NCBI GenBank assembly: GCA_001179505.1
Contig: CDMY01000831.1
Location: 62,001-126,000 of the forward strand
Direction of reading: 5' to 3'
Source of the DNA: Vitrella brassicaformis
Lineage: Eukaryota; Sar; Vitrellaceae
Length of the DNA: 64,000 bases
This document shows, piece after piece, positions 10,685 to 23,985 of the stretch. The stretch's first letter is position 1. Each line of letters starts with the position of its first letter. The notes below the pieces were generated by a model, which worked only from the letters and a program-made list of their open reading frames with translations, searched no databases and was not told where the DNA came from. The translations under genes were made by a program, and so were the position numbers.

Positions 10685-13600
10685 AGTCATCACAGAGGCC
10701 CTGCTCGTACACGGTCCCCGAGTCCTCCTTGCTGCACTGCCGGCGACAGATGGGACACGGCATCTTCCTGCCGGTGTGCGTCTTCTTGAGATTCTCGAAA
10801 CAACCTGAATGCCCACATGAATGAGACCATCAATCCGTGATACACAGCGGCTGGTCTGACAGGCACCCACCCAGCCAGCCACCTGTGCAGAGGCACTTGT
10901 GCCGGCAGGGCATCATGATGATGACATTGGGCTCCTCCTGGCACACCACGCATGATGTGATGTTCTGCTTGGGCTTGCCCCTCTCCTCATCCAGCTGCTG
11001 CTGCATCTCAGCAATCTTCTTGGCCGTCGCCTCCTCCTGACGCTTTAGCTGCTCGGCTGCCTCCTTCTCACGCGCCTCGCGCTCGGCCGCGATGCGCCGC
11101 TCCACGTCACGCTGGAAGTCCTCACTCTCGAGCCGCCTCTGGTGGTCGCTCGAGCGCACCAGGAGCTCCTTTGAGACGCTGGATCTCATGCGAGGCGGCC
11201 AGCTGGAAGTCCATGACGTCCTCGAGCGACCTGAGGGTGGTCAGCTTCTCTCTGGTCAGCCTGACAGACAGAAGAGAGACATGGAGAGAGATGGATGAAG
11301 TGGCAAGGATGGCTGTGGGTGTGGTGTGCCCCACCGCTCCCCGTCGCGTCGCTTGAGCTCGTCGTGCTGCTCGATTAGGCCCCGCAGACGGGTCTCGGAT
11401 GCCTCACGGTCGGTAGCGGCCTGGCCGACCTCATACACCAACCTGCAGCAGCAGCAGGCGGCACAGATGCACAAGAATCCATCTCTTTTGGCCATTTCTC
11501 TCTGCGCTTTCTCACTTGGCGATGTCCTGATCGATTTCCTCCAGCCGCTTGGACGCCAGCACACACTTCTGGGGGATCTCGAGGGCGCTGCTCTCCAGCT
11601 CCTCCAGCCATTGGACAGACTCGCCTGCCGCAGCAGATGGAGGGCTGGTCGGCGAGGGGGCCTCTGGAGGCAAGTAGGGGCGAAGCTCCCTGTCATGTGT
11701 GTCGGGGGCCGGCTCCTCCGATGACGATGACCCATCAGGAGTGTTCTGGGCGAGATGCACCAGCTGGTCGCTACTCGAGAGCACGAGCGCCTGCAGCACG
11801 TTGAAGCGGCCGTTGATAGTGTCCTGGAAGTACTTGACGTCATCAGCAGTGGCCTTTAGGTCGAGTTCGTCGTCGGTGAGGCTGCAGCAGGAAAGACAGA
11901 TACATGAAAGGGGGATAGTGTATGGATGGGTTACGGCTGCGCGTACGTGGGGTTGGCCATCTTGAGTCTGTCGTTTTCTTCGGTCAGGCGCTGCTCGTGG
12001 GATTTCGACGCCTCGGCCATGGCCTTCTCAGCCTGCAGCTTCGCTTCCAGACTGCCGCATTCACACAGCCACAAACAGGCGACTATGCCTCACGCGAGTA
12101 TTCGTGTGCTCATCGTCTGTGCTCACTGGTTCTTCTGCTTGTAAGCTGAGTTGGCGTCACTCTTGATGACCTCCCACCGATCCGCAGCCGACTGCAGCGA
12201 AGCGGCGATCGCCTCCTGCTGCTCCCGGTCCTCGTCATCCGCAGCAGCACTGCACCCACACACATCAGACAAGGAGACGCATGGCGATGCGGCCTCTTCC
12301 ATATCTGTGTGTATATCTGTGCCGACCTCGGTGCGGGCGGCGGGGGAGCGCTCGACGAAGATGACGGCATGGCATCGATCTCATCCTCAAGACTGCCACG
12401 CACACACAATGGCGGCTGGTTGCCGTAACGGATGCCTGGAGGGCCGGACAGAGGGCCACAAGGCGTCTCAGAACCAACACCAGAGCCGCAGGAAAGCCAG
12501 GATACCATCGATGTGTGTTGTCTACGTGTGTCGCATCTTGACATTTACTTACGGGCCTGTGACGTCGTCTGCATCACTCAGCTGGGGTGCCGATGCGGCA
12601 CCTCCACCCGCCGCTTTCTTGTTCTTGTCTTTCTTCTTTCCTCTCTTGGCCCCGCCCGTTGACGCAAACTCGACGCTGGCAAGAGGGGATGGTCGGCCTG
12701 CATGATCCTCCAGGCTGCACACACACGGAACAAAAAACACATTGGTATGACACACATGGCCGTGTTGTTGTTGTGACGCCTGACCTTTCCTTTTTGTCGA
12801 TGCATCCGTTCAGGTCGGCCCGCAGCTGAGCCGTCACATCAGCCGGGCAGAACCTGCGCACACACAGCCACATTGACAGCTACAGACCACACAGTCGATT
12901 GGAGCTATGTTTGGGAGTCACTGGTCGTGTCGGGCTGACGTCTGTGCGGAGGAGGGCCGGTCGGCGGGCGTCGTGCTGACCGTCGATGACGCCGGCGGGT
13001 CGGCAAATGAGGACCTGACGGACGGATGACACACACACACACACACACACGACAGAGCGTCTCACTCCGCGTGTGGTGGGTCTCCTCTGAGTGTCTTACG
13101 ATGAGCTGGACGGCCGCTGGGCAGCAAACAAGTGGCGGGCCGGCGCGCCATGAGCAGGGGAGAGAGGGAGAGGGGGCAATGGCGAAGGGCCGACACCCGC
13201 TCGAGGCTCCTGGCTGAGGACGTGTTGCTGGTGGCGGCCACTCGGGGCGTCAGAGAAGGCCGGCTCGACACTGTGCGCCACACACAGAAGGACAGCAGAT
13301 GGGGGCCACTGGTGAGAAGTGTCGGTGGCTCTGTCTGCACCTGTCGCTGCGTGTGTCTGGCGGGCAGCTGAGCGGCGCAGCAGCTTCCTCCGTCACCTGA
13401 TCTACTTCTTCAGTCTGGTGCTGTGTGTCGTCGGCCTCCTCCGTCTCGCCATCTGCCGCTGACTCGGCCTGCTGAGCCGCCAATCGCTGAAGGCAATGAC
13501 ACACACATGCAGTATCCATGTGTGCAGCGGTGCACGGCACCTTGAGACGCTTCTGCTCGCGCTTTCTGGCGGCCTTCTCCTCCTTCTTGCGGGCCATCTC

Positions 13601-16600
13601 CTCCTCTCGCCGCACTTCGGCAGCCGCCGCCTTCTGACGGGCCTCCCGATGAGCCATCAACACGTCCACACAAGACTGAACACACCAAACAAATGAAGCG
13701 GCTGACGTGGTGTGCCTTCCTCCTGTCTGCTGACCTTCCGGCCCAAAAGGCGGGCGACATCGAGGGGTGTATGTCCACACATCTCGACGGCCTCAGCGTC
13801 CAGTTCCCTCTCCAGCAGCCACTTGACAATCCCGGACCACCCATTGGCAGCCGCCCAATGCAGCAGAGACCAGCCCGTCTTGGTACGGCTGTGCAGACTC
13901 AGGACGGGCCTCTTGCGACGCCCTCCATTGCCCTCGGCCGGTGCGCTGCGCGTCAGGCCGCGGCGTTCGAGCACATCCAGGGTGGCCACTGCACGCGACT
14001 GCCGGGCCTTCTCCTTTTGCTCTGCCTCCTTCGTCGATGTGCCGCCGGCCGCCTGTGGTCCCGCCTCTTGCGCAAGATCGTCGCTGCCGGCCCGTCTGCC
14101 CTTGCTGGCGGCCTTCTTGCGGCTCTTGTGACTGCCCACCGTGGGCTCAGGATGGGGCCGGGGAGCTGTCGCCACACACAAGGGCGTTAGCGCGGGTCAG
14201 TCTGGCTCAATCGACCAGCCGCTCACTGTCGTTATCTTGGTTGCCTTCCGGGTCCTCGTCTGCGCCGACGCAGGCTAGCTGAAGGATGTTCAGGCCCGCA
14301 GGGAAGTCCCCCTCAGAGAGGACTGACGGGTCGGCATGCGGCTGCTGCAGAAGGTAGTCGAGGATCTCATGGCGATGATAGAAAGCAGCAGCACCTGAAG
14401 ACACCAAGTCAGACCTGTGTCCATCCGGCATTCCTCATCTTATTCTGTCATGCCCTGTCCTCTCGACACTCACCGACAGCCGATGACTTCATAACTTTTC
14501 TGGTTTCACCGCCCAAAAACACCGGACCGATTTCGTTGACGTCGGCATTGGACTCGACCAGCGACTGCAGAGGCAGACAGACAGGCAAGCCCATGAGAGG
14601 CGGCCAAGTGGTCTCATGTGGCCTCTCTACTGGCGTACCTTGACGATCTGCGGCGCAGAATGAGCATCAGACGCGACTGCCAGAATCAGCAAAGGCGTCC
14701 GCACATACCCTGATGCCATCCAGACGTAATCAGACATCACCCTTCGATCTTGGTTTGCTTATTCACTTACGGTCAGGCTTGATTCTCTCGCCATCGAATG
14801 GCTCGATGTTCGCGGGCGAAAGGTCTCGCCAATTGTGGATCCGCCGGTCCCTCGCCCGCACCAGCCCCACCGACAGACCCCCGTCGCCTTCCTCCTCCGT
14901 CGGCTTGATGAAGTTCCCCCGCAGCAGTGTGTCGAGTGACCCAGCCGAGCCGTACCAGACGGATGACTGGAGGGCCTGCTTCAGCACGAAGCCGTTCATG
15001 TAGGAGACCAAGGGAGTGAAGAGCCATGTTAGAAGCGAGAAGCCCTCCTTGAGATCGACGGGCTTGCATTGATCCGCAAGCTGATCCTCTTTGCATGCCT
15101 CACGGATCCCTCGCGCTCTGGCCTTCATCTCCATCATGCCCTTGGTCGCCTTCTCACGCAGCTCCTGCCTCTTCCTCCCGTGTGCCGCGGCCGCTGGCGA
15201 GTCGACACCGCCGCCCTCCTCCATCGCACCAGCCGCAGCCGCCTGTATCCATCCATCCACACAAACGGTGCGGTCTGTGTGTGTGTGTGTGGGTGCCCCT
15301 GCCATATATGTGTGGGGCGATCTTTCGCTTGCCGTGGGGAGGGAAGGCGCTCCCGTGCTGAGTCCTGCAGCAGTGCTGGTGGCCGAACGCCCCGATTGGG
15401 CAGGGAAATGCTTCAGCAGCACGACCTCGGACCCACTCACTGTCACGGCTTATTGGACGCCATTCCTTGAGCTGACCTTCCGGCCGAATAGATGTGCGAC
15501 GGCGAGAGGCGTATCGTTGAACTTGTTGACAGCCCCAGGGTCCGCCCCCTTTGAGCAGCCACTCGACCAGGCTGCACCAGCCGCTGCCGGCCGCCAGGTG
15601 CAGAGGCCTTTCGCCATATGAGTCCCTGCCGTTGATGTCGAAGATGCCGCTGCAATTCTCGCCGTGCTTGATCAGTCCCTCCGCATCGAGCACCTCGATA
15701 GTGGCCAGGGCCTCCTGCTGTTGCCCCTCCGGCTGCGCATTCGGGTTGCCCATGCAGACCAGCTGAAGCAAGTCACAAGAAAGGTGGACGGGGGGGCCTG
15801 AGAAGGATGGAGGGGGCACAAACAGGGACGCAGGAGGTCATTCGTTGATAGATGGGGTCTGTGGTACCTACCGTGTCCGCGCTCAAACGTCACGACTGCC
15901 GGCACTGCGGGGTCGGCTCTTGCCTCACGAAGAAGGAAACCGAGGAGATCAGGACGGTGCCAAATGGCAGCCGCACCTGCACACACACACGGAAGGCAAT
16001 GCAATGAGGCTGTGTTTCACCAATATCTTTCCTTGCCGCTTACCGACGGCGGAGGTGTTGTAGCTGATCTTGCCGTCAATCACCTTTGTCTGGCCGGCAT
16101 AGCCTCGCGCATTCACATCGGCGTTGTACGCCAGCAGCGTCTGCATAACACAGACACACAGACGTATCCTTACACGCAGCCAGCACGACGGGCTCCGGGC
16201 GTACCTTCATGGTCTGGATGGGCGCGTTGGCCACGGCCGCCTGGACGACAAGGGGGGACGGCACATAGTCTGAACACACAGACAAGATCCACACCAACGT
16301 GCAGTAAGTGCCGAGCCGTCCATACCTCTGTCTGCCTCTCTGTCTGCCTGTCTGTCTGTCTGCGGACCTGCGGTGACTAGGTTGAGAGGTTCATCACGGT
16401 ACATGCACGATGGATCGAGAGGATCCAGGGTCAGGTCGCTCCACTGGAGCACCTTCCCGCCCCTCTTGGTCCGCACCTCCCCCACAGCCAGCCTCCCCTT
16501 GTCCTTCTCGGTCGGCTTGACGAGCGTCTCGCTGAGCAGCGACTCGAGCGACCCGGCCGCACCGTGGACCACACACGCCTGCAGGGCGTGGCGAAAGAGC

Positions 16601-18372
16601 ACACCGCCGAGGAGGGAGGGGTCGGGGAAGCCGGGATTTGGCAGCAGCTCGAAGACGAGCTGGTGGTCCTCCTTGGACTGCACGGCCTTGCGCTGATCTT
16701 CTGCCACCAGCTGATCGTGGGCGTACATCTCCCGCACCGCCCGCAGCATGGCCGTCATCTTCTGGCCGTTCGGGTCCACCCGCTTGAGAGTCTCATCCTG
16801 CCAGCGCGCGATAAGCTCGTCAAGCTCCTCCACCAGATCGGGCGTCGCATCGCGGGAACCACCCTTCTCGGGCCGTGAGTGCCGCTCGTCGGCACCGCCC
16901 CCGTCCTCACCGTCCGGCCCATCGTCGTTGTGCATCCGCCCGCGAGCCGTCCCCTTGGTGGCCGCCAACCGAGTTGGCCCGCCGGGCGTGCCGATGGCGC
17001 TGCGGAGATTGGCCGGGAAGAGGAAGGACGACGAGCTGCCGACGGGGGAATATGCCTTACCCTGATGCTGGGAGAGGTCTCTGTCTAGCAGCCTGGTAGA
17101 CTGCCGGCTGGGGTCCTCTGGCCGCCGCTTGTCGCGCCTCTCTTCGGCCCTCTGCACCGACGAGTGGGCTGCGGGAGGGGGCGGGGAGGGGGCTGGGGTA
17201 CGGGCTATGGTGTTGATGGTCGTCTCCGCGTCCGCCGACACAAAAGACGCGCTGCTGTCGGTGGTGCTGCAGAGGGGATTCCATCTGACGAAGTAGAACC
17301 ACAGGCTGCCCGCTCCCCAGGTGCACTTGACAGACACCCCGGCGGCGGATCCATCATACAGCCAGTCAGAGGGAAGCACCTCCACGGCTGACAGCAGGAC
17401 GATGGTCTTGGGGTGGCTGCCGACGACCACTCCGCGGTCCATCAGCTCGTCCACCACCTTCTCTGCGATTGTGCCTAGGTTCACTCTGCGGCTGCCCGTC
17501 TCGTGGGGGTGCCCCTCCTCGCACGCCTGCTTCATCGTCATGCGGACCGCCGTCTCGAAGTGCCCCTTCTCCTCTGGGGATACCGATGTCGGTGCGGAGG
17601 GGTCGCCGGCCTCACGCCCGTCGGCCAAACTCACACAGAGGGGCTGCACGGAGGCAAATGCAGAGAAGCCATGAACAAGTGCGCGAGGATGATTTGTGAG
17701 CTTCCTTACCCCGCGTCTATACGGCGGACACCAGGGAGCGGATGCTCCGTATGGATCGCTCCGCACGCGCACGCACAAGACTCGATGATGGAGCATGTGT
17801 TGCCTGAGGCTGGCAGCGACCTCCTCCTTCCACTCGCCATCAGGTCGGGAAAGGGACCCATGCGCCTGATCGGCGACCTTCGACAACATCCGTGCTGCCT
17901 CGTCGGGGTGGATGGGAGGGACGATGTTGCCATGCTGACTGCGAAGCAAGTTGCGCTTGTAGTCCGCCTTACTGACGCCCAGCGCACCTAAGGTCTTCGT
18001 CTGATGCAGATAGAGGTCGGGCCGCTGCACACACACATCCACAGCCATGTCCGCAAGTCGGTCCGCAACCTGCTGTGTGTTTCGATGTGTGCGCACCTTC
18101 AGACGGTCTGCCAGCCGCTGCCGCTCGATGAGCCCGTCCTCGTTGCTGCCCTCCCCCAAAGTGTCCTCAGGTCTGGCGGGCAGCTGCAGCGTGAGAGGGA
18201 CGATATGTGACAAAATAGAGGGGACGGCAGCCTCCTCTTCGGCAGCACTGGTAGCGTGGCCGGCGGAGCCGCCGGGCAAAACAGGGCCTCCATCTTCGGT
18301 GTTCTTGCCCTCGTCGAGAGGCCTCTTGCCGACAGCCAGGCCTTTCCGCAGTTTCTTGGGTAAGCCATCCAT
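10683..18372 (-). CDS. Ankyrin-repeat, coiled-coil protein with C-terminal RING finger
   Basis: Long multi-exon gene, probable E3 ubiquitin ligase. The N-terminal third (from MDGLPKKLRKG at 18372) is unrecognised. Then come two related modules, about 16600-15486 and 15000-13735. Each has an ALQ..GSAGSL(D/E)xLL...KPTE segment, an (N)ADVN...SAVGAAA ankyrin-like segment, and an ankyrin unit ending TPLxVAxLxGRK immediately before an intron. A charged helical region, a Ser/Pro linker and a long coiled coil (about 12250-10990) follow. The C-terminus is a C3HC4 RING: CVVCQEEPNVIIMMPCRHKC, then CPICRRQC after the last intron. Checked introns from 13735 down to about 11260 agree in phase, which favours one gene over separate ankyrin and RING genes. 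The exon 10883-11260 is one base out of frame before the RING (see findings). Two genes remain possible. Confidence 0.7.
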
Positions 18373-18448
18373 CGGCGCAGGCAGATCGCAACTCACTCTC
18401 GCAACAAGGCCTCTGCTCTGTTGATGCTGCCCCCTTCCACACAAGGAG

Positions 18449-18457
18449 TGCGAGCTG
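18449..18457 (+). promoter_or_regulatory. TGCGAGCTG variant motif before the RIIa-like gene
   Basis: One-mismatch copy of the recurring 9-mer, 55 nt before the ATG at 18512 and oriented toward it. Confidence 0.4.
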
Positions 18458-18474
18458 CTGGGAGATCAACATCT

Positions 18475-18483
18475 TAGCTCGCA
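18475..18483 (-). promoter_or_regulatory. TGCGAGCTA variant motif before the ankyrin-RING gene
   Basis: Minus-strand copy with a final A, about 100 nt before the ATG at 18372 and oriented toward it. With the copy at 18449 it makes an opposed pair, as in the RPS16/RPL13 gap. Confidence 0.4.
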
Positions 18484-18511
18484 CGAGAAGACGTCCGCTA
18501 AGACGTCGACA

Positions 18512-19641
18512 ATGGACTGGCCAGAGCTCTCCCCGGAGCTGCATGGCGCCTTGAAGGACATTCTAGAACGAGTCATTCGAGAAAGACCGGCAGATGCTCT
18601 CAAAAACGTGTCGGGTGGGCCCTTCAGTGAAGCAAAACGCGCCAGGAGAAGCAAACAGTCGACGCATGTATATATGGTCTTCTGCAGATGATTTGCTGGA
18701 ACGAAGCGGCGTCTGCCTTCAGTGAGACCTTGACGAAGAATGGGTGGTGATTCATCGCTCATGTCTCTTCACAATGTCCTCTTTCTCCCCCACACCCGCA
18801 CACGTGATCATTCAGGGACTTCGAGCAGCTGTTCGAGACATGCGCCCGTCTTCCCCAGACCTACAGCCTCCCCGACGCCCTTCCCCCCTCATCCGTCTCT
18901 GCCAAACCGGCAGGCGCCGCCGAAGGCCTCTTCCCAACTCAGGCGCACGACCTCGTTGTGCCCCTCAGTGCACTAGAGTCGATCGCAAAGACAGTCTGGG
19001 AGGAGCCATTCGCAAATGCTGTCAAGGTCATGAGCTTCACCAGCCTCTCCCAGATGCTCGACGACGACTCTGAGGTGCCGGCCGCGTTCGCATTGCCCTT
19101 CCCGGCTGCTGTCAAGCTGGCGAATGAGCTGAGTGATACTGACTTGGCGCCGCAGCTGAGTGCTGTGACGGCGGGGGGAAAGAACGTGTCGTTTGAGGAG
19201 TTCACCCAGGCGGTGGCCAAGGACTGGCACGACAAGCACATGAGGCTGCTGAGACAGCCATACGAGGAGAGCGAGGCATTCAGGTGCGGAAGAACCCTGA
19301 GACAATGAGAAGGAAGAATGATGTCTCGCTATGTTTGTTCGTTCCAGGACGGCTGGCAGCCTCGTTGATGCGCTGACAGAGGAAGCGCCTGATGGGTTTG
19401 GTCTGTCGGCGGAGGATGCGCAGCTGCTGGTGGCTGCCGCCGGGACCAAGGGGGCGAGAGACGAGGAGTTCACCTGGCAGCACTACGTCAGATTCCTCTC
19501 GGTTGGCGGCTTTGAGCTGGTGAGACACCAATGCAATGCGTCCATGGGTGTGTTCACCATCTTGTGGTGGATCCATGCGTGTGTATGTATGTCCCTCAGC
19601 TGTTTGCTGAGGAGCTGTTGCCGCGGTCGCCTGCCGTGTAG
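18512..19641 (+). CDS. Small protein with RIIa/Dpy-30-like N-terminal motif
   Basis: Five exons (18512-18614, 18688-18721, 18816-19283, 19348-19519, 19600-19641) join in phase to give 272 residues. The N-terminus LKDILERVIRERPADALKN resembles the dimerization/docking (RIIa or Dpy-30-like) helix found in PKA regulatory subunits and several axonemal proteins. The middle is helical, with segments such as VSFEEFTQAVAKDW that recall EF-hand-like pairs, but I cannot see a complete calcium-binding loop. A ciliary or A-kinase-anchoring role is a guess based on the first motif. The gene starts 139 bp from the divergent ankyrin-RING gene. The exon structure is well supported; the family call is tentative. 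Confidence 0.6.
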
Positions 19642-19911
19642 TGTGGCGTGAGGGTGAGTGATGTGTTAGCGATATAAATGCACAGAGTCGAGGGGTGAGC
19701 GGAGACATTGATGTCAGAAGATGCATCTGAAGATCATTACGTTAACACACAGTGTCCCCCCGTCAGCCCACTGTTCGATGAGACCACACTCACATTGTTA
19801 ATCAAGAAACAAACAACCACACAACCACCCTTTAGCTGACTGACACAATACATGTACCCTCGTCTCCTAGTATAGATGCGTCCGTCTGTATGTCTCTCTG
19901 CGCCTATCTAT

Positions 19912-22055
19912 TTATCCCTTCTTCTTCTTTGACTTTCGCTTCTGCACCTTGACAGCCGACGCCAAATCGTCCTCATCATCATCGTCTATCACTATCTCCT
20001 CCCTCTTATCGGCCTTCACACCGCCTACAGCGCCAGCACTAGCACTAGCACTAGCAGCAGCAGCAGCAGCAGCCGCAACAGCACCGGCTGGCTGTCCTAC
20101 TGCCGCCTTGTTCTCCTCCCCACCCCTGTCCAGCGACACCGCCCCGAACCGCTGGTCGAGGGACGTGTCGCTCGTGCCACCCTCCTCGCCTCTGTCGCCA
20201 CCACCACCACCACCGTCTTGCGCTCCCTTGTCTCTCTCTCCAACGTCTTCATCCGACTCCAGGGTCAGGTCCATGAAGTTATTCATCTCGGGGGCTATCC
20301 GCTGCTTCCCCACCTTGCCCTTCTGCGTGGGCGGCCGCCTGCCCGCCGCCATGGGAGAGGCGCCAGAGGGGCCAGGGGCCGGGGTGGGGATTAGGTTGGG
20401 GGTGTCGGGCGACTCGCGACGCCTCTTGGCGCCGATCGAGCTTGCAGATGCGGCGGCGGCGGCGGCGGCGGCAGCAGCAGCTGATGGTGCCGGTGGCGGC
20501 TCTGGCGGGGCTGCGGCAGGTGCTGGTTCCATCTCGACGTCTTCTGGCTTTCGGGCTGGGAGGGTTTCCATTGGGACAGTAACGGGAGCATCCTCGTACC
20601 TGCACAAGGGGCGAGGAAGCGAACACGCAATGGTGGCCTATGACATAATGTGCCTGTCTGCATATGTTGATGCTTACTTCTTGTGTATGTTCCTCCGTGC
20701 TTCTCGGCGCTTTTGCTTGTCCTGATACATCCATCAAACAGACACATATGGGCATGATCCATCCACCAGCTGCGTGTGCATGCAACAGCTGCTCCCAGCT
20801 ACCTTTTCGATTTCGTCCATGACCATTTTGGCCACGTCCTTGCCCCTCGACACAGCCAGCTGAACCCATCAACAACACACACACACAGAGCCAGCCAGTC
20901 TTTCTCCCTCGCCATTCCCTCCCCAGTGGCACACCGCCCACCTGCATGCAGTATTGCAGCGGCTGCATGTCGATGGGGAGGCCGCCCGCCTTGTGGATGG
21001 CACACAGGTCGCCGTGCTGGTTGACAGCCACCGACAGCCGCCCCCGCATCACCGACTCCTCGGCCGACGACGGATCCACCTGACGCCACACGACACAACA
21101 CAACGATGTCCAGGTGTGCATCGTGTGTGCGAGCCTCACCACGAATGTTTCAGCGTCGTCGAAGAAGCCGAATGAGATCAGGACGGGAAGGTGGTGGACA
21201 CTGCAGAGCAACAGTCGATGCAACACGACACACACAAATGGATCCATGGATGCGTGAAGTGTGGGCCGGTGTCGCCTCACTGACTGACCTGAGTGGGACG
21301 GGCTCCCTCTCCTCAGACGAATGGATGATGGCCTGCGAACCCGACAGCGTCACATCCTGCGCACACAGACAAACACCGCCACCACGGACGTCGGTCGCGT
21401 CCATCAATCCATCTGTGCTGTCTGCCCGCCCCACCAGTTTCCTAAAGTGCAGCACGCCACACAGAGCCGCCAGGGCCGACGCGTCACAGAGGTTCCCATC
21501 GTCGTCCAGCGCCCGGATGTCCACACGCAGCGACCACACCTGCGAGCCACCACGAATGACACACACGTAATTCCTTCCCCCTTGCCCACAACCCACCCCC
21601 CACCGACTCACCTTGGCCCCGCCGAGTATGCAAAGGCTCTCGACATCCATGGCGCGGCTGCCCTTGAGGAGCCGCTCGACGAGGTTGCACACCTCCATGG
21701 CGGCCTCGTTGGTGCGGCCCAGTTCGAACAGCGGCGAGGCCATGGGGCCGTAGTCCACATTGAACGACAGGAACCCTTCGTTGGGGCGGTCTGCGTAGGG
21801 TGCCACCACCTCCCCCGCCACGATGCACAGCACACGGCTGCGGCCGAGGGTCACCTCCACCTGTAGCGCAGACACAAGCACATCGATGGCAGCCGATTCA
21901 TTCATGCGTCTGTTTGTGTGGCGGTTTACGTGTCCGTAAGTGTTGCCGAAGTGTATCTGTATGGGTCGGGGGTCGTGCAGGCCCCTGCCATCGACGCGAA
22001 TGCCGTTCGCAAGGGCGGCCTTCAGGAACGCCTCGTTATCCCTGGTCGGCAGCAT
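19912..22055 (-). CDS. RRP45: Exosome complex component RRP45 (EXOSC9)
   Basis: RNase PH-like subunit of the RNA exosome ring, which processes and degrades RNA in nucleus and cytoplasm. The start NEAFLKAALANGIRVDGRG and IQIHFGNTYG are typical of RRP45. They are followed after introns by VEVTLGRSRVL, the FNVDYGPMASPLFELGR stretch, WSLRVDIRALDDDGNLCDA, and PSSAEESVMRGRLSVAVNQHG. Like its homologues it is expected to be catalytically inactive and structural. The C-terminal extension is long and low in complexity: poly-Ala runs, Glu/Asp patches (VIDDDDEDD) and a basic end KRKSKKKKG, which could act as a nuclear signal. At least seven exons separated by 60-90 nt introns. It shares a promoter gap of 159 bp with RBX1. 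Confidence 0.92.
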
Positions 22056-22115
22056 TCGCCAAGGTGCATCTCACTGCATCCCTCCAGCAGCGCAGATCTC
22101 TTCTCGATCACAAAA

Positions 22116-22124
22116 TGCGAGCTT
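22116..22124 (+). promoter_or_regulatory. TGCGAGCTT motif before RBX1, distal copy
   Basis: Exact copy, 91 nt before the RBX1 ATG and oriented toward it. It is followed by GAAG, so the pair TGCGAGCTTGAAG / TGCGAGCTTCAAG is nearly a direct repeat. Confidence 0.5.
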
Positions 22125-22132
22125 GAAGCAAT

Positions 22133-22141
22133 TGCGAGCTT
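22133..22141 (+). promoter_or_regulatory. TGCGAGCTT motif before RBX1, proximal copy
   Basis: Second exact copy, 17 nt downstream of the first in the same orientation, 74 nt before the RBX1 ATG. Confidence 0.5.
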
Positions 22142-22214
22142 CAAGTGCTGCGGCGACAAGGCTTTTTGACGCCGTTTCTCGTCGTGCGCGTGTGTAGCTT
22201 GGTTGGTATTGACG

Positions 22215-22845
<631 letters not shown>

Positions 22846-23985
22846 CTCACAGGCGCGGCGCATCTTGTCTGTCTGTCTGTCCTGATTGGCTGGCTGAGAG
22901 TGACTGCACAGCAAGAGACGACAACCCAATGGACTGAATGCCAAGACGACACAACACATACATACAAACATGGCTGGCTGGCTGGCTGGCTGATGGCGTG
23001 GCTGCATGAGCTATACACATTTCATGGATGGATGGATGGAGTGCTTGCGTGGTTCCTTTGAACGTTTTTGTGTAACACTAGACCTGGCTGGAGAGAGAGA
23101 GAGCGTCCGATTGCCCTGTGTGTGTGTCCTACTGCAACCTAACCTGTATGGTGACGTCAGTCAGTCAGGCTGGCTCTGTTGGGCTGGTGCGCCGAGGACG
23201 TGGAGGGGGTGAGAGTCTCTCGCAGGATGAGAACTCATTCATGCGTTGGACTCACACTCCCTTCACGAACTCAGCGCACTCAGCCGACTGAGCCGGGGAC
23301 GTGCGTGTGACCGAGTCACGAGAGTTTGTCTTGCCGATTTGATGTCGTCGTCCTTGTTCTTTTTCCCGATCTGTCTGTCTGTCTGCGGCGTCTGACCGGA
23401 TGCGCCCCACTCTCGCCCCCGTCCAACTGAGACAACGGCCGTCATCGCGGCTTTTGTCTCGGTCGGACGGCCGCTGGGTTGGTGCGCAGACAGTGAGACG
23501 AGCAGATGTGTGCATCAATCAGCCTTTTCTTTCCTACACGTCCTTCTGTTTGGCTGGCTGGCTGGCTGGCTGGCTGGCTAGACACTGGCGAGCGAGCGAT
23601 GTGTATACCGGCGAGTGCGTGTGTGTTTGTGTTGTGTGTGCGCGTGTGGTGAGCGAACCTCCATCCCTCCATCCATCTATGCGTCCATGCAGGCAGTGTG
23701 CTGCTCGACTGACTCGACTGACTCGACATGTGTGTGGTGATTTCAATCTACATGCTATCAATGCATCTAAGACAAAATGCGTTCATCTGGTCCGTCTGGC
23801 GTCACGTCTGGTGTCCAAAACGTCGTCACACACGTGCAGTGCACACAAAGAGGGGAAGCAGGCAGGCAGGCAGGGCGGTCCGGCCACCATGCCATGGACG
23901 TTAAAGCAGGCACGTAAGTCGATCCAACGCCTCCACACGAGCCAAACAGGGCCCGTTTGCGTGTGTGGCCCCACACCACATCACC
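22846..23985. other. Convergent intergenic region, no gene seen
   Basis: About 1.1 kb between the RBX1 and USP14 stop codons. It holds only simple-sequence tracts: TGGC/GGCT repeats at 22971-22993 and 23550-23580, GA-rich sequence near 23090-23103, TGTC repeats near 23370, and GACTC repeats near 23705-23728. No frame looks coding. Confidence 0.6.

Noticed and set aside
12900-13340. Splitting the ankyrin-RING gene into two genes here
   Set aside because: The exon phases across this interval agree (all phase 2), with short introns and no promoter-sized gap or motif; one gene is simpler, though not proven.
16207-18372. Reading the whole 18372-16207 stretch as one exon
   Set aside because: Inside it are in-frame segments with clear donor/acceptor pairs and TG-rich ends (e.g. 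18018-18092), which are introns that happen to stay open.
22971-23728. TGGC, GGCT and GACTC runs as a CRISPR-like or regulatory array
   Set aside because: They are simple tandem microsatellites with no spacer structure, in a eukaryotic intergenic region.
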